Shown: positions 48,660 to 59,381 of the stretch, in pieces | Layout: every line of letters begins with the position of its first letter | Numbering within the stretch: position 1 is the stretch's first letter | Assembly: GCA_913046365.1 (NCBI GenBank) | Contig: CAJWRM010000003.1 | Location: 62,001 to 126,000 of the forward strand | Direction of reading: 5' to 3' | DNA from: an uncultured Flavobacteriales bacterium | GTDB taxonomy: Bacteria > Bacteroidota > Bacteroidia > Flavobacteriales_D > Crocinitomicaceae | DNA: 64,000 nucleotides | The notes under the pieces: generated by a model | Database searches by the model: none | Told to the model about the DNA's origin: nothing | Seen by the model: only the letters and a program-made list of their open reading frames with translations | Made by a program: the position numbers and the translations under genes

Positions 48660-49088
48660 TTATTTTACGGGTACCACAAAATCATTGCGGACGATAAATT
48701 TACATTTCACAGGTAATTTCTGTGCTGCCAATCTTAGTGCTTCTTTGGCAATTTCGTAAGGAACTCCGTCTGCTTCAAAAAGAATTCTTCCTGGTCTTAC
48801 TACAGCTACCCAATGACTAGGCGCACCTTTACCTTTACCCATCCTTACCTCTGCTGGTTTAGACGTTACTGGTTTGTCTGGGAAAATTCGAATCCAAACT
48901 TTTCCTTCACGCTTCATGTAACGCGTCACCGCAATCCTTGAGGCTTCAATCTGTCTCGATGTAATCCATCCAGGTTCCAAGGATTTCAAACCAAACGATC
49001 CAAATGCTATAGTAGAACCTCTATGAGCCATACCGCGGTTTCTTCCTTTCTGCGCTTTTCTAAATTTTGTTTTCTTAGGCTGTAACAT
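48660..49088 (-). CDS. rplP: Ribosomal protein L16
   Basis: 142 residues. [39 protein letters not shown] and [19 protein letters not shown] are conserved and place it in the family without doubt. L16 positions the A-site tRNA and organises the peptidyl transferase region. The arginine after the '[12 protein letters not shown]' strand lies where E. coli L16 is hydroxylated by YcfD; no such enzyme is seen here. Confidence 0.97.
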   Translation of the reverse strand: MLQPKKTKFRKAQKGRNRGMAHRGSTIAFGSFGLKSLEPGWITSRQIEASRIAVTRYMKREGKVWIRIFPDKPVTSKPAEVRMGKGKGAPSHWVAVVRPGRILFEADGVPYEIAKEALRLAAQKLPVKCKFIVRNDFVVPVK

Positions 49089-49105
49089 TGTGCTTTATTC
49101 TAATA

Positions 49106-49822
49106 TTATTTTTTCTTTCTGTTAGGCATCCCTGGCTTTCTCATTCCTCCAGATTTTGAACCTGATGACATACCAATATTCGGAGACAAATCTCTCTTAC
49201 CATACACTTCACCTTTACAAATCCATACTTTTATACCTAACCTTCCGTATGTAGTATGAGCCTCTGCTAAAGCATAGTCTATATCCGCTCTAAATGTGTG
49301 AAGCGGAGTTCTTCCATCTTTATACATTTCAGAGCGAGCCATTTCAGCACCATTTAATCGACCTGAAATTTTAATTTTAATCCCTTCGGCTCCCATTCTC
49401 ATGGTTCCAGCGATTGCCATTTTGATTGCTCTTCTAAAAGAGATACGTGCTTCTAGCTGTCTAGCGACGGCATCAGCAACCAATCTTGCATCGAGCTCTG
49501 GTCTTTTAACTTCAAAAATATTGATTTGAATTTCCTTTTTGGTTAGCTTTTTAAGCTCTTCTTTCAGTTTGTCAACTTCTTGACCACCTTTACCAATGAT
49601 TACACCTGGACGGGCAGTATTAATTGTCACTGTAACCAATTTCAAAGTTCTTTCAATAATTATTTTGGCAATACTTGCTTTGGCCAAACGAGCCTTTAAG
49701 TATCTTCTGATTTTGTCGTCCTCTACGATTTTATCGCCGTATTTAGAACCACCAAACCAGTTTGATTCCCATCCTTGGATGTAACCTAGTCTATTGCCAA
49801 TTGGATTTGTCTTTTGTCCCAT
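49106..49822 (-). CDS. rpsC: Ribosomal protein S3
   Basis: 238 residues starting [21 protein letters not shown] domain with the GXXG loop ([16 protein letters not shown]) lies at about 65-90, and the C-terminal domain has the signature [23 protein letters not shown]. The tail is Gly/Lys/Arg-rich. S3 is at the mRNA entry of the 30S subunit and contributes to helicase activity with S4 and S5. Confidence 0.97.
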   Translation of the reverse strand: MGQKTNPIGNRLGYIQGWESNWFGGSKYGDKIVEDDKIRRYLKARLAKASIAKIIIERTLKLVTVTINTARPGVIIGKGGQEVDKLKEELKKLTKKEIQINIFEVKRPELDARLVADAVARQLEARISFRRAIKMAIAGTMRMGAEGIKIKISGRLNGAEMARSEMYKDGRTPLHTFRADIDYALAEAHTTYGRLGIKVWICKGEVYGKRDLSPNIGMSSGSKSGGMRKPGMPNRKKK

Positions 49823-49830
49823 TTCTTCAA

Positions 49831-50226
49831 TTATTTAGCTCCACCAACTACGATGGTAACATGATTTGATCTTTTTCTAATTCTGTGCGCTCTTCCTTGA
49901 GGTGCTGGTTGAATTCTTTTGAGCATTGCTCCACCACCAACTTCAATTCTTGTAACCATCAATGAAGCCTCACTGATATCTGCATCTTCATTTTTTTGCT
50001 CCCAGTTTGCAATAGCAGATCTTAAAAGCTTTTCAAGGCTTTTAGCAGCATCTTTACTACTGAATTGTAGGATATTTAAGGCTTTATTAACCTCAACTCC
50101 ACGAATTAAATCAGCTGCTAATCTCATTTTCCTTGGAGATATCGGTGACTTTCTTAATTGTGCAATTGCAATAGCTTTCTTCTCAGCTTTGAGTGCTTCC
50201 GCTCTTAATCGTTTTCTTGCTCCCAT
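49831..50226 (-). CDS. rplV: Ribosomal protein L22
   Basis: 131 residues. The core [23 protein letters not shown] and the extended hairpin loop [25 protein letters not shown] reach into the exit tunnel and line its constriction, a site of macrolide-resistance changes in other bacteria. The N-terminus (about 15 residues, Lys/Ala-rich) is slightly extended. Gap of 2 bases from rpsS. Confidence 0.96.
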   Translation of the reverse strand: MGARKRLRAEALKAEKKAIAIAQLRKSPISPRKMRLAADLIRGVEVNKALNILQFSSKDAAKSLEKLLRSAIANWEQKNEDADISEASLMVTRIEVGGGAMLKRIQPAPQGRAHRIRKRSNHVTIVVGGAK

Positions 50227-50228
50227 AA

Positions 50229-50498
50229 TTATCTTTTGTTTTTACCACCGTGACCTCTAAAGTTCCTCGTTGGTGCAAATTCTCCTAATTTATGTCCTAC
50301 CATGTTTTCTGTAACAAAAACTGGAATAAACTTATTTCCGTTGTGAACAGCAAAGGTCATACCTACAAACTCTGGAGTAATTGTAGAAGCTCTTGACCAA
50401 GTTTTGATCACTGACTTACTATTCGCTGCTTTCGCGTCATCGACTCTTTTCATTAGCTTGTAATGAACGAAAGGTGGTTTTTTTAATGAACGACTCAT
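50229..50498 (-). CDS. rpsS: Ribosomal protein S19
   Basis: 89 residues: [19 protein letters not shown] at the start, [24 protein letters not shown] in the middle and the signature [16 protein letters not shown]19 lies in the 30S head and contacts the A-site tRNA region with S13. Gap of 10 bases from rplB. Confidence 0.97.
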   Translation of the reverse strand: MSRSLKKPPFVHYKLMKRVDDAKAANSKSVIKTWSRASTITPEFVGMTFAVHNGNKFIPVFVTENMVGHKLGEFAPTRNFRGHGGKNKR

Positions 50499-50508
50499 AT
50501 CCTATTCT

Positions 50509-51333
50509 CTATTTTTTTCTTCTTTCAATAATAAACTTGTCAGAGTATTTACTCTTAGCTCTTGTCTTGTATCCTTTTGCAGGAATACCATTTCTTGATC
50601 TTGGGTGACCTCCAGAATTCTTTCCTTCACCACCACCCATTGGATGATCAACTGGATTCATTACAACTGGTCTTACTCTTGGTCTTCTTCCTAACCATCG
50701 AGTTCTACCTGCTTTACCTGATACGGTAAGGTTATGCTCAGGATTTGATACCGATCCTATCGTCGCTAAACATGTGATTAAAATCATTCTAGTCTCCCCA
50801 GAAGGCATTTTGATGATTGCATATTTACCGTCTCTTGCGTTTAATTGTGCGTATGTTCCAGCCCCTCTTGCAATCGAACCTCCTTTACCAGGTTGTAGCT
50901 CAATATTGTGGATCATTGTTCCTAATGGAATATCAGATAGGTACATTGCGTTTCCAACTACTGGAGTAGCATCTTTACCTGACAATACTTTGTCACCTTC
51001 TTTCAGTCCATTTGGAGCGATAATATATCTCTTCTCACCATCAGCATAATATAATAGTGCAATGTTTGCAGTTCTGTTTGGATCGTACTCAATTCCCTTA
51101 ACTGTTGCAGGTATATCAAATTTGTTCCTTTTGAAATCGACAACACGATATTTCTGTTTGTGACCACCACCTATGTGTCTCATGGTCATTTTACCGTCAT
51201 TATTTCTACCACCTGATTTTTTCTTCTTTGTAAGAAGAGATTTTTCGGGAGTAGATTTGGTTACTTCTCCAAACTGCAAAGCCACTTTATGTCTTTGCCC
51301 AGGTGTGGTTGGTTTAAACTTTTTAAGACTCAT
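50509..51333 (-). CDS. rplB: Ribosomal protein L2
   Basis: 274 residues. It has the central RNA-binding core ([27 protein letters not shown]) and the highly conserved C-terminal [11 protein letters not shown] with the histidine implicated in peptidyl transfer. L2 is needed for subunit association. Gap of 11 bases from rplW. Confidence 0.98.
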   Translation of the reverse strand: MSLKKFKPTTPGQRHKVALQFGEVTKSTPEKSLLTKKKKSGGRNNDGKMTMRHIGGGHKQKYRVVDFKRNKFDIPATVKGIEYDPNRTANIALLYYADGEKRYIIAPNGLKEGDKVLSGKDATPVVGNAMYLSDIPLGTMIHNIELQPGKGGSIARGAGTYAQLNARDGKYAIIKMPSGETRMILITCLATIGSVSNPEHNLTVSGKAGRTRWLGRRPRVRPVVMNPVDHPMGGGEGKNSGGHPRSRNGIPAKGYKTRAKSKYSDKFIIERRKK

Positions 51334-51344
51334 TTTTTTAGTCG

Positions 51345-51650
51345 TTAATAGTTATTAAATAAATCAATCGTTTCGCCATCAGCAACCGTGACAATGGCCT
51401 TTTTCCATTTTCTAGCTGTTTCGCGAACGATTCCTTTGTTCGTATATTTCATAGAGGCCTTACCGCCACCGAAGTTTGCAGTTCGAACTTTAGTAACCTG
51501 AACACCATACATTTTCTCTACAGCATTCTTGATTTCAATTTTGTTGGCAGTTTGAATTACCTCAAATGTAAATCTGTTCATAGTCTCAGAAATCATTGTC
51601 GCTTTCTCAGTTATGATTGGTTTTTTAATTATTCCTTGTAAATTTTGCAT
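51345..51650 (-). CDS. rplW: Ribosomal protein L23
   Basis: 101 residues; [16 protein letters not shown] opens the family, followed by [30 protein letters not shown]23 sits at the peptide exit and docks trigger factor and SRP. The [22 protein letters not shown] end replaces the usual basic loop. Gap of 5 bases from rplD. Confidence 0.96.
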   Translation of the reverse strand: MQNLQGIIKKPIITEKATMISETMNRFTFEVIQTANKIEIKNAVEKMYGVQVTKVRTANFGGGKASMKYTNKGIVRETARKWKKAIVTVADGETIDLFNNY

Positions 51651-51655
51651 GGCTA

Positions 51656-52282
51656 TTAGTTAAGGATCTTTTCAATTTGTTTAATGCTTTCTGAGGACAC
51701 AATAACTTTAGATGCATTAAGAACATCGTATGTGTTAAAAGAGTCAGCAGTAACAACTTTTACTTTTTTCAAGTTTCTTGAACCTAAATAAGCTGCATCG
51801 TTCTTATCACTAAGGATGAAAAGTACTTTTTCATTCTCAAGTTTTAGAGAAGCAATAAATGCTTTAAAATCTTTTGTTTTTTCAGTAAGTCCAGACAAAT
51901 CATTCATAACCATGATAGACTTGTTTTTCGCTTGAACAGAAAAAGCCGATTTTCTAGCAAGCCTCTTAAGTTTAACGTTTAACTTAAAATGATAGTTTCT
52001 TGGACGAGGGCCGAAAATTCTACCTCCACCAACTCTTGTTCCTGACTTGATGTTACCAGCTCTTGCTCCACCAGTACCTTTTTGTTTCTTGATTTTTTTG
52101 GTCGAACCAGCAATTTCACTTCTTTCCTTTGCTTTGTGCGTTCCTTGTCTTTTGTTGGCAAGGTGCTGCTTGACATCTAAGTAAATTGCATGATCGTTAG
52201 GCTCTATTCCAAAAACATCTTTAGATAGATTTACTGACTTATCAGTAGCAGAACCTTTCGCGTCGTATATTTTTAGTTTCAT
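51656..52282 (-). CDS. rplD: Ribosomal protein L4
   Basis: 208 residues. The tunnel loop is seen in RQGTHKAKERSEIAGSTKK and KQKGTGGARAGNIKS with GGRIFGPRPRNY; the globular part follows. In E. coli L4 also represses the S10 operon through its leader; the S10 leader is absent here because rpsJ follows fusA closely, so that regulation is unlikely in this form. Start codon shares one base with the rplC stop. Confidence 0.97.
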   Translation of the reverse strand: MKLKIYDAKGSATDKSVNLSKDVFGIEPNDHAIYLDVKQHLANKRQGTHKAKERSEIAGSTKKIKKQKGTGGARAGNIKSGTRVGGGRIFGPRPRNYHFKLNVKLKRLARKSAFSVQAKNKSIMVMNDLSGLTEKTKDFKAFIASLKLENEKVLFILSDKNDAAYLGSRNLKKVKVVTADSFNTYDVLNASKVIVSSESIKQIEKILN

Positions 52283-52896
52283 TACTTTACAATTGTTAGG
52301 GTTGAACCATTGGCTCCTGGCACAGAACCTTTAACGATAAGAATGTTTTTGTCAGCGATAACTTTCAATACTTGAAGGTTTTCAGCAGTAACTCTTTTGT
52401 TACCCATTTGACCGGCCATTCGCATTCCTTTGAAAACTTTAGCAGGGTAGGAGGCGGCACCAATAGAACCTGGAGCTCTAAGTCTGTTGTGCTGACCATG
52501 TGTTGCTTGACCAACACCTGCAAAATTGTGTCTTTTCACAACTCCTTGGAAACCTTTACCTTTTGAAGTTCCAGCGATGTCAACAAATTCTCCTTCAGAG
52601 AAAATCTCAACATTAACAGTATCTCCTAAATTTAGGTCCTCAAAGTTTGAGAATTCAGCAAGTGCTGACTTAGGTGTAGTTTTGGCTTTTTTGAAATGTC
52701 CTTGCAATGCGTTTGGCGTATTTTTTTCTTTTTTACTTCCAAACCCAAGCTGAACAGCTTCGTAACCATCTCTGTCTTGTGTCTTCACCTGAGTGACAAC
52801 ACAAGGACCAGCTTCTATCATCGTGCATGGTAATGCCTTACCCTCGGCACTGTAGATACTAGTCATTCCGATTTTTCGTCCAATTATTCCTGGCAT
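52282..52896 (-). CDS. rplC: Ribosomal protein L3
   Basis: 204 residues beginning [16 protein letters not shown]. The signature [15 protein letters not shown] and the long loop [21 protein letters not shown], whose tip reaches the peptidyl transferase centre, are present. The glutamine methylated by PrmB in E. coli appears to be conserved in GVGQATHGQ. Gap of 17 bases from rpsJ. Confidence 0.97.
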   Translation of the reverse strand: MPGIIGRKIGMTSIYSAEGKALPCTMIEAGPCVVTQVKTQDRDGYEAVQLGFGSKKEKNTPNALQGHFKKAKTTPKSALAEFSNFEDLNLGDTVNVEIFSEGEFVDIAGTSKGKGFQGVVKRHNFAGVGQATHGQHNRLRAPGSIGAASYPAKVFKGMRMAGQMGNKRVTAENLQVLKVIADKNILIVKGSVPGANGSTLTIVK

Positions 52897-52913
52897 GTTT
52901 TTCGTTTTTTTTA

Positions 52914-53219
52914 TTAAACTTTAATTTCTACATCAACTCCACTTGGCAACTCTAATTTCATCAACGCATCAACCGTTTTTGAAGAGCTACTGTAGATATC
53001 CATCAATCTTTTGTAAGCGCACAATTCAAATTGCTCTCTTGCTTTTTTATTGACGTGTGGAGATTTCAACACGGTGTAAATTCTTTTGTGTGTTGGGAGT
53101 GGGATAGGACCACTAACAACAGCACCTGTCGATTTCACAGTTTTTACAATCTTTTCAGCTGACTTGTCAACCAAGTTGTGATCGTAAGATTTTAATTTAA
53201 TTCGAATTTTTTGACTCAT
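52914..53219 (-). CDS. rpsJ: Ribosomal protein S10
   Basis: 101 residues: [42 protein letters not shown] with the signature, and a C-terminal strand [14 protein letters not shown]10 is a 30S head protein and, as NusE, joins NusB in antitermination. It directly follows fusA (17 bases) with no tuf gene between them. Confidence 0.98.
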   Translation of the reverse strand: MSQKIRIKLKSYDHNLVDKSAEKIVKTVKSTGAVVSGPIPLPTHKRIYTVLKSPHVNKKAREQFELCAYKRLMDIYSSSSKTVDALMKLELPSGVDVEIKV

Positions 53220-53236
53220 TTTCTTCTTCTTAAATA

Positions 53237-55342
53237 TTATGCAACTACTTTTCCGTTGGCTTTATCAATAACATCTTGTGCAACATTCTTAGGTGCCTCT
53301 GAGTAATGTGAAAATTCCATTGAGGAAGTTGCTCTACCCGAAGTAATTGTTCTTAATTGTGTTACATAACCAAACATTTCCGATAAAGGCACATCTGCTT
53401 TTAAAACTTTAGCACCATTCTTATCGTCCATTCCTTTCATCATTCCTCTTCTACGGTTCAAATCTCCAACAACATCACCCATGTTTTCTTCTGGAGTAAC
53501 GATTTCGATTTTCATTATTGGTTCTAGTAGAATTGGAGAACAAGCTTTCATTGCTTCACGGTATGCCATTTTCGCCGCAAGTTCAAAGGAGAGTTGGTCT
53601 GAATCCACTGCGTGGAAAGAACCATCAATCAACTCGACTTTCATAGCTTCAACAGGGAATCCTGCAAGCACTCCAGTTTTCATTGACTCTTTGAATCCTT
53701 TTTCCACTGAAGGAATAAATTCTTTAGGAATATTACCACCCTTTATAGAGTTAACGAACTCTAGACCTGTTTTTTCTTGATCCTCTTGTGGTTGAATTTT
53801 CACAAGAATATCTGCAAACTTTCCGCGTCCACCACTTTGTTTCTTGTATACCTCACGGTGGTCTGTTGCTCCTGTAATATCTTCACGATACGTTACTTGA
53901 GGTGCACCTTGATTCACATCTACTTTGAATTCTCTACGTAGTCTATCAATGATAATTTCTAGGTGAAGCTCTCCCATTCCAGAAATAATAGTCTGACCTG
54001 ATTCTTCGTCTGTTTTAACTTGGAACGTAGGATCTTCCTCAGCTAGCTTTTGAAGACCAACAGATAACCTGTCAGTATCTCCTTGCGTTTTAGGCTCAAT
54101 TGCCACACCGATAACGGGATCTGGGAAGTCCATTGATTCAAGAATGATATGCGCATTCTCAGCACATAAAGTATCACCTGTTTTGATGTCTTTAAATCCT
54201 ACAACCGCTCCAATATCTCCTGCACCAAGTTCTTTCACTTGCTTTTGCTCTTTGGCGTGCATTTGGAAAATTCTTGAGATTCTTTCTTTGCTATTTGAAC
54301 GTGTATTGTAAACGTATGAACCAGCATCTAATTTTCCAGAATATGCTCTAACGAAGCACAAACGTCCAACGAATGGATCAGTTGCGATTTTAAATGCCAA
54401 AGCTGAAAAAGGCTCGTCCACTGATGGTTTACGAATAACTTCTTCGTCTGTCTTAGGATTGATTCCTTTGATACCTTCAATGTCAAGCGGCGAAGGTAAA
54501 ATTTCCATTACCATGTCAAGCATCGCTTGAACACCTTTATTTTTGAAAGCAGAACCACACATCATAGGTACTACTTTACCTGAAATTGTAGCTTCTCTTA
54601 GTGCGTCAAGAATTTCTCTCTCTGTCAGTGAGTTTTCATCTTCAAAATATTTTTCCATTAACGTATCATCGAATTCAGCAACAGCTTCGAGTAGTTCTCC
54701 TCGAAGTTTTCTCGCTTCATCAATAATATCTTCTGGAATTTCAATTTCTTTAAATGTCATTCCCATATCCTCTTCATTCCAAACAATTCCTTTGAAATTG
54801 ATAAGGTCAACCACTCCTTTGAAATCATCTTCAGCACCGATATTGATTTGTAGTGGAAGTGCGTGACTTCCCAACATTTCTTTAACCTGTGCACAAACAT
54901 TTAAAAAGTCAGCACCTTGACGGTCCATTTTGTTAACAAAACCTATTCTTGGTACATTGTAGTTGTTTGCTAATCTCCAATTCGTTTCTGATTGAGGCTC
55001 AACACCATCAACGGCTGAGAATAAGAAAACCAAACCATCTAAAACACGTAGCGATCTGTTTACCTCAACGGTGAAGTCAACGTGTCCCGGTGTATCAATA
55101 ATGTTCATATGATATTGTTGGCCTCTGTAGTCCCAATTTAGCGTAGTAGCGGCAGAAGTAATGGTTATACCTCTTTCCTGCTCTTGCTCCATCCAGTCCA
55201 TAGTAGCGGCACCGTCATGAACCTCACCAATTTTGTGGCTTACACCACCGTAGTATAGGATTCTTTCTGTAGTGGTAGTCTTTCCAGCATCAATGTGAGC
55301 TGCGATACCAATGTTTCTTGTGTATTTAAGATCTCTAGCCAT
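53237..55342 (-). CDS. fusA: Elongation factor G
   Basis: 701 residues with five EF-G domains. The GTP-binding motifs are visible: AHIDAGKTT (16-24), [11 protein letters not shown] (switch I), DTPGHVDFT (about 82-90) and [10 protein letters not shown]. The C-terminal domains IV and V have GGRGKFADI and [25 protein letters not shown]. It moves tRNA and mRNA after peptide bond formation. It is in the str operon position between rpsG and rpsJ; tuf, next to it in many bacteria, is absent here. Confidence 0.98.
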   Translation of the reverse strand: MARDLKYTRNIGIAAHIDAGKTTTTERILYYGGVSHKIGEVHDGAATMDWMEQEQERGITITSAATTLNWDYRGQQYHMNIIDTPGHVDFTVEVNRSLRVLDGLVFLFSAVDGVEPQSETNWRLANNYNVPRIGFVNKMDRQGADFLNVCAQVKEMLGSHALPLQINIGAEDDFKGVVDLINFKGIVWNEEDMGMTFKEIEIPEDIIDEARKLRGELLEAVAEFDDTLMEKYFEDENSLTEREILDALREATISGKVVPMMCGSAFKNKGVQAMLDMVMEILPSPLDIEGIKGINPKTDEEVIRKPSVDEPFSALAFKIATDPFVGRLCFVRAYSGKLDAGSYVYNTRSNSKERISRIFQMHAKEQKQVKELGAGDIGAVVGFKDIKTGDTLCAENAHIILESMDFPDPVIGVAIEPKTQGDTDRLSVGLQKLAEEDPTFQVKTDEESGQTIISGMGELHLEIIIDRLRREFKVDVNQGAPQVTYREDITGATDHREVYKKQSGGRGKFADILVKIQPQEDQEKTGLEFVNSIKGGNIPKEFIPSVEKGFKESMKTGVLAGFPVEAMKVELIDGSFHAVDSDQLSFELAAKMAYREAMKACSPILLEPIMKIEIVTPEENMGDVVGDLNRRRGMMKGMDDKNGAKVLKADVPLSEMFGYVTQLRTITSGRATSSMEFSHYSEAPKNVAQDVIDKANGKVVA

Positions 55343-55345
55343 GGT

Positions 55346-55816
55346 TTAAAATCTAAAGTGTGAAAATGCTTTATTTGCTTCAGCCATTCTTAAGGTATCT
55401 TCTTTCTTTTTGAAAGCAGCACCTTCCTCTTTAGCAGCAGCTATAATTTCCGCAGCTAGTTTCTGAGCCATGGTTTTTTCGTTTCTCTTTCTCGCATATC
55501 CGATTAACCATTTCATGGCTAAGGATGCTTTTCTTCCTTCGCGAACAGGTGTAGGAATTTGAAAGGTTGCCCCTCCGACTCTTCTACTTCTTACCTCAAC
55601 GCTCGGTGTGATGTTTTCAATCGCTTTCCTCCAAACGTCCAAACCTTCTTGGTCGTCCACTTTTTCATTTACCATATCTATGGCGTCATAAAAAATTCGG
55701 AATGCTAAACTCTTCTTACCAGAAAACATAAGGTTGTTTACAAATTTTGTAACGACAACATCATTGAATTTTGGATCCGGCAGAATCGCAATTTTTTTGG
55801 CCTTTCTTCTTCTCAT
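55346..55816 (-). CDS. rpsG: Ribosomal protein S7
   Basis: 156 residues starting [22 protein letters not shown] with the signature in the [14 protein letters not shown] region and [23 protein letters not shown]7 nucleates the 30S head and lies at the E site. It follows rpsL by 30 bases and precedes fusA by 3. Confidence 0.98.
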   Translation of the reverse strand: MRRRKAKKIAILPDPKFNDVVVTKFVNNLMFSGKKSLAFRIFYDAIDMVNEKVDDQEGLDVWRKAIENITPSVEVRSRRVGGATFQIPTPVREGRKASLAMKWLIGYARKRNEKTMAQKLAAEIIAAAKEEGAAFKKKEDTLRMAEANKAFSHFRF

Positions 55817-55846
55817 TATATTAAATAATAAAGGTTATTGAATTTA

Positions 55847-56221
55847 TTACTTCTTCGGACGCTTCGTTCCGTATTTAGATCTTCTTTGCGTTCTTCCTTG
55901 AACACCCGCTGTATCTTCAGCACCGCGAACGATGTGATAACGGACTCCTGGAAGGTCTTTGACTCTTCCACCTCTAACTAATACCAAGGAATGTTCTTGA
56001 AGGTTGTGACCTTCGCCTCCGATATAAGCGTTAACTTCTTTACCGTTCGTAAGGCGAACTCTTGCCACTTTCCGCATCGCTGAATTTGGCTTCTTAGGTG
56101 TTGTTGTATAAACTCTTACACATACACCTTTACGCTGCGGACATGAATCAAGTGCAGCAGATTTAGATTTCTTAACTACCGCAGTTCTCCCTTTGCGAAC
56201 TAATTGTTGAATAGTTGGCAT
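55847..56221 (-). CDS. rpsL: Ribosomal protein S12
   Basis: 124 residues, first gene of the superoperon. The decoding-centre loops are intact: [16 protein letters not shown] with Lys43 and [13 protein letters not shown] with Lys88 (numbering from Met), the lysines whose change gives streptomycin resistance elsewhere, so the sequence is of the sensitive type. Asp89 is the residue methylthiolated by RimO in E. coli. The gene has a strong promoter and a hairpin at the very start of its leader. Confidence 0.98.
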   Translation of the reverse strand: MPTIQQLVRKGRTAVVKKSKSAALDSCPQRKGVCVRVYTTTPKKPNSAMRKVARVRLTNGKEVNAYIGGEGHNLQEHSLVLVRGGRVKDLPGVRYHIVRGAEDTAGVQGRTQRRSKYGTKRPKK

Positions 56222-56253
56222 AAAATACTCTTAATTGTAAATAAAATAAATTA

Positions 56254-56272
56254 CCTCAAACGCACTTTGAGG
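56254..56272 (-). promoter_or_regulatory. Hairpin at the 5' end of the ribosomal superoperon leader
   Basis: CCTCAAA (56254-56260) and TTTGAGG (56266-56272) form a perfect 7-bp stem with a 5-base loop. Given the promoter just upstream, the hairpin would lie within the first 20 nt of the transcript, about 32 bases before the rpsL start codon. It may stabilise the 5' end or serve in control; neither is shown. Confidence 0.5.
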
Positions 56273-56276
56273 GGTG

Positions 56277-56306
56277 CAAAGTTACTTAATTTTATTTATT
56301 ACACAA
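56277..56306 (-). promoter_or_regulatory. Promoter of the str-S10-spc-alpha superoperon
   Basis: On the minus strand TTG (56306-56304), 19 bases, TAACTTTG (56284-56277): an exact Bacteroidota promoter. The predicted start is near 56270, 49 bases before the rpsL ATG. Confidence 0.7.
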
Positions 56307-56383
56307 GGGTAAAGGAAAAAAAAACAATTTTTTTTGAATAGATTTTTCGTTAACACATTAAATAGCCCTTTTTCACAAGAGTT

Positions 56384-57361
56384 TTAGGCGTACAAAACGT
56401 GTTTTATTGCATCGATGAGCTTCTCTTTACTTGGTAAAGCTTCTTCAATCAAAGTTGGGGAGAAGGCGAAGGGTGTGTCCGTTTGGGTTACGCGTAAAAC
56501 GGGTGCATCAAGATGATCAAAAGCATAACGTTGAACGTGGTATGCAATTTCTGATGAAATGGAGGCCAATGGCCATGATTCTTCAACGACAACGCATCTG
56601 TTGGTTTTTTTAATAGATTCAACAATGGTTCCGTAGTCAATAGGCCGAATCGTCCTTAAATCAATAATCTCAATTTCAATATTTTCTTTTGCTAATATTT
56701 CAGCAACTTCTTCTGCAATCTTTATGATTTTTCCAAACGAAACGATTGTGACGTGTTGTCCTTTTCGTTTGATATTTGCTGTACCAATAGGTATTAAGTA
56801 TTCTCCTTCAGGAACCTCACCTTTATCACCATACATCTTTTCTGATTCTAGAAATACGACAGGGTCTTCGTCTCTAATTGCGGATTTTAATAAACCCTTA
56901 GCATCTGCTGGGTTTGATGGTGTGATTACCTTCAAACCAGGTACATGTGCATAAAATGCTTCAAAACTCTGCGAGTGTGTTGCTGCCAACTGCCCAGCAG
57001 TTCCATTCCCCCCTCTGAAAACAATAGGGCAATGATACTGTCCTCCTGACATTTGAAGCATTTTTGCAGCACTATTTATAATCTGATCTGCTGCAAGGAT
57101 TGCAAAATTCCAAGTCATGAACTCCACTATTGGTTTCAATCCATTCATGGACGCACCAACTGCAATACCCGCAAAACCTAATTCCGCAATAGGTGTATCA
57201 ATAACACGTTTAGGTCCAAACTCATCCAACATTCCTTGGGAAACCTTGTAGGCTCCATTATATTCCGCAACCTCTTCACCTAAAAGAAAAACGCTTTTAT
57301 CTTTTCGCATTTCTTCAGACATCGCCTCTCTCAAGGCTTCTCTATATTGTAATGTTTTCAT
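56384..57361 (-). CDS. pdhB: Pyruvate dehydrogenase E1 component, beta subunit
   Basis: 325 residues, matching the beta chain of alpha2beta2 2-oxo acid dehydrogenases: LQYREALREAMSEEMRKD, FLLGEEVAEYNGAYKVSQG (TPP-binding glutamate region), FMTWNFAILAADQI, VFRGGNGTAGQLAATHSQ and VEESWPLASISSEIA. With an alpha subunit and E2 (not in the window) it converts pyruvate to acetyl-CoA. A branched-chain specificity is less likely but not excluded. It stands between clpX (46-base gap) and the rpsL promoter region; no good terminator follows it. Confidence 0.9.
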   Translation of the reverse strand: MKTLQYREALREAMSEEMRKDKSVFLLGEEVAEYNGAYKVSQGMLDEFGPKRVIDTPIAELGFAGIAVGASMNGLKPIVEFMTWNFAILAADQIINSAAKMLQMSGGQYHCPIVFRGGNGTAGQLAATHSQSFEAFYAHVPGLKVITPSNPADAKGLLKSAIRDEDPVVFLESEKMYGDKGEVPEGEYLIPIGTANIKRKGQHVTIVSFGKIIKIAEEVAEILAKENIEIEIIDLRTIRPIDYGTIVESIKKTNRCVVVEESWPLASISSEIAYHVQRYAFDHLDAPVLRVTQTDTPFAFSPTLIEEALPSKEKLIDAIKHVLYA

Positions 57362-57407
57362 TCGTTCACGTATTTAGAGGTACAAAAGTATAAAAGAAGA
57401 TTGTAAT

Positions 57408-58637
57408 TTAAGCAACCTTGAGCTTTGCCATTTTCGATTTATCGAATTTTCCTTTTGCATAATCTTCGGTAACCTTCAATGTTTTTGTTTTGGAGGAAGG
57501 TAAATTGAACATTGCATCTGTTAAAATGGCCTCACAAATAGAACGTAAACCCCTTGCTCCAAGTTTATATTCGATGGCCTTTGAAACAATAAAATCTAAT
57601 GCTTTTTGATCCATACTCAATTTGATGCCATCGAGCTTAAATATTTTTTCGTATTGTTTTACTAACGCATTTTTAGGTTCTGTTAGTATTCTTTTTAATG
57701 CGAATGGATCTAATGGTTCGAGGTAGCTCAAGACAGGAAATCTTCCAATAAGCTCTGGGATCAAACCGAAATTTTTAACATCTGTTGCGTTGATATATTG
57801 TAATAATGAATCTGAATCAACATCAGGTTGCCCTGACGATGAAAACCCAATGGTTTGTCTATTTACGCGCTGGGCAATGAGCTTTTCTATTCCATCGAAG
57901 GCTCCACCACAAATAAAAAGTATACCTTTTGTATTCACTTGAATCATTTTTTGTTCAGGATGCTTTCTACCCCCTTGTGGAGGTACATTTATTTCTGAAC
58001 CTTCCAGCAGCTTGAGTAATGCCTGCTGGACTCCTTCTCCTGATACATCTCGTGTAATAGACGGGTTATCATCCTTACGCGCAATTTTATCAATTTCATC
58101 TATAAAAACAATCCCTCTTTCGGCAGCCTCGACGTCATAATCAGCGACCTGAAGAAGACGCGAAAGTACACTCTCAACATCTTCGCCAACATATCCTGCT
58201 TGAGTGAGAACCGTAGCATCTGCAATACAAAAGGGAACTTTCAGCAGCTTTGCAATGGTTTTCGCTAGTAGCGTTTTTCCAGTTCCTGTTCGACCAACTA
58301 AAACTACATTCGACTTTTCAATTTCAATTTCATCTGAAGTATCAGCATTCAATCGCTTGTAGTGGTTGTAAACAGCAACAGAGAGTACTTTTTTCGCTTC
58401 CTCTTGCCCAATGACATATTCATCTAGCTCTGCTTTTATCTCTTTCGGAAACCTTACATCAAGTTTCTTTTTCGTGCTCGCTTGTTTTTCAGTCGTATTA
58501 GAAAATTCTTCTGCTACAATCTGATTCGCTTGTTTTGCACAATTTTCACAAATGTGACCTGTAACTCCAGCAATTAAAATTTTTACTTCCTCTCGAGGAA
58601 GGCCACAAAATGAACAAGATGTTTTTTTAGTTGACAT
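57408..58637 (-). CDS. clpX: ATP-dependent Clp protease ATP-binding subunit ClpX
   Basis: 409 residues. The N-terminal zinc-binding domain has [11 protein letters not shown] and CENC; the AAA+ domain has Walker [14 protein letters not shown], Walker [12 protein letters not shown], sensor motifs and GARGLRS near the end. The IGF-type loop that docks on ClpP is visible as QTIGFSSSG. It unfolds tagged proteins and feeds them to ClpP. It starts 1 base after the clpP gene ends, so the two are one operon. Confidence 0.97.
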   Translation of the reverse strand: MSTKKTSCSFCGLPREEVKILIAGVTGHICENCAKQANQIVAEEFSNTTEKQASTKKKLDVRFPKEIKAELDEYVIGQEEAKKVLSVAVYNHYKRLNADTSDEIEIEKSNVVLVGRTGTGKTLLAKTIAKLLKVPFCIADATVLTQAGYVGEDVESVLSRLLQVADYDVEAAERGIVFIDEIDKIARKDDNPSITRDVSGEGVQQALLKLLEGSEINVPPQGGRKHPEQKMIQVNTKGILFICGGAFDGIEKLIAQRVNRQTIGFSSSGQPDVDSDSLLQYINATDVKNFGLIPELIGRFPVLSYLEPLDPFALKRILTEPKNALVKQYEKIFKLDGIKLSMDQKALDFIVSKAIEYKLGARGLRSICEAILTDAMFNLPSSKTKTLKVTEDYAKGKFDKSKMAKLKVA

Positions 58638-59306
58638 TTATTTTGGGTTGCGCAATAGAATTTCATCAACCATACCGTATGCTTTTGCCTCTGTTGCTGT
58701 CATCCAATAATCCCTATCAGAATCTTCCCAAACCTTGTCATAGGTTTGTTTAGAATGAGTAGCAATTATATCGTAGAGTTCTTTTTTCAGCTTCTGAATC
58801 TCCCGTGCGGTGATTTCAATATCACTTGCTTGTCCCTGTGCTCCACCTAAAGGCTGGTGAATCATAACACGTGAGTGTTTCAATGCACTCCTTTTACCAT
58901 CTGCACCTGCACAAAGCAGAACGGCACCCATAGATGCTGCCATACCAGTACATATTGTAGCTACATCTGGTCGTATGTATTGCATGGTGTCGTAGATCCC
59001 TAGACCGGCATAAACTGAACCTCCTGGAGAATTAAGGTAAATCTGAATGTCTTTCTTTGCGTCCACAGATTCGAGAAACAAAAGCTGAGCATTTATAATG
59101 TTTGCAACCTGGTCATTGATTCCCGTGCCTAAAAATATAATTCGATCCATCATAAGTCGAGAAAATACATCCATTTGTGTCATGTTTAATGAACGCTCTT
59201 CGATTATATATGGCGTAAGTGAAGACTCAATATAATGGTCCACAAACGTACTATTGATACCCATATGCTTTGTCGCATATTTTCTAAATTCAGTTCCCTC
59301 TTTCAT
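58638..59306 (-). CDS. clpP: ATP-dependent Clp protease proteolytic subunit
   Basis: 222 residues. The serine-protease triad is intact: Ser in CTGMAASMGAVLL, His in RVMIHQPLGGAQGQ and Asp in the DRDYWMTA helix. The N-terminus is about 25 residues longer than the mature enzyme and may be processed. With ClpX it degrades unfolded or tagged proteins. It is the first gene of clpP-clpX and divergent from the glycosyltransferase-like gene; no exact TAnnTTTG was found upstream. Confidence 0.97.
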   Translation of the reverse strand: MKEGTEFRKYATKHMGINSTFVDHYIESSLTPYIIEERSLNMTQMDVFSRLMMDRIIFLGTGINDQVANIINAQLLFLESVDAKKDIQIYLNSPGGSVYAGLGIYDTMQYIRPDVATICTGMAASMGAVLLCAGADGKRSALKHSRVMIHQPLGGAQGQASDIEITAREIQKLKKELYDIIATHSKQTYDKVWEDSDRDYWMTATEAKAYGMVDEILLRNPK

Positions 59307-59381
59307 TTCTTTTTTTGTAATATATTCGGCTAAAATAATGAATATCGGTTGATTTAGTCTCTATTTTTCTAATTTTAAAAA

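Noticed and set aside
39167-56221. Search for tuf, map or secE within the ribosomal superoperon
   Set aside because: None found; intergenic gaps are at most 70 bases, so no gene is hidden there other than rpmJ and rpmD, which are annotated.
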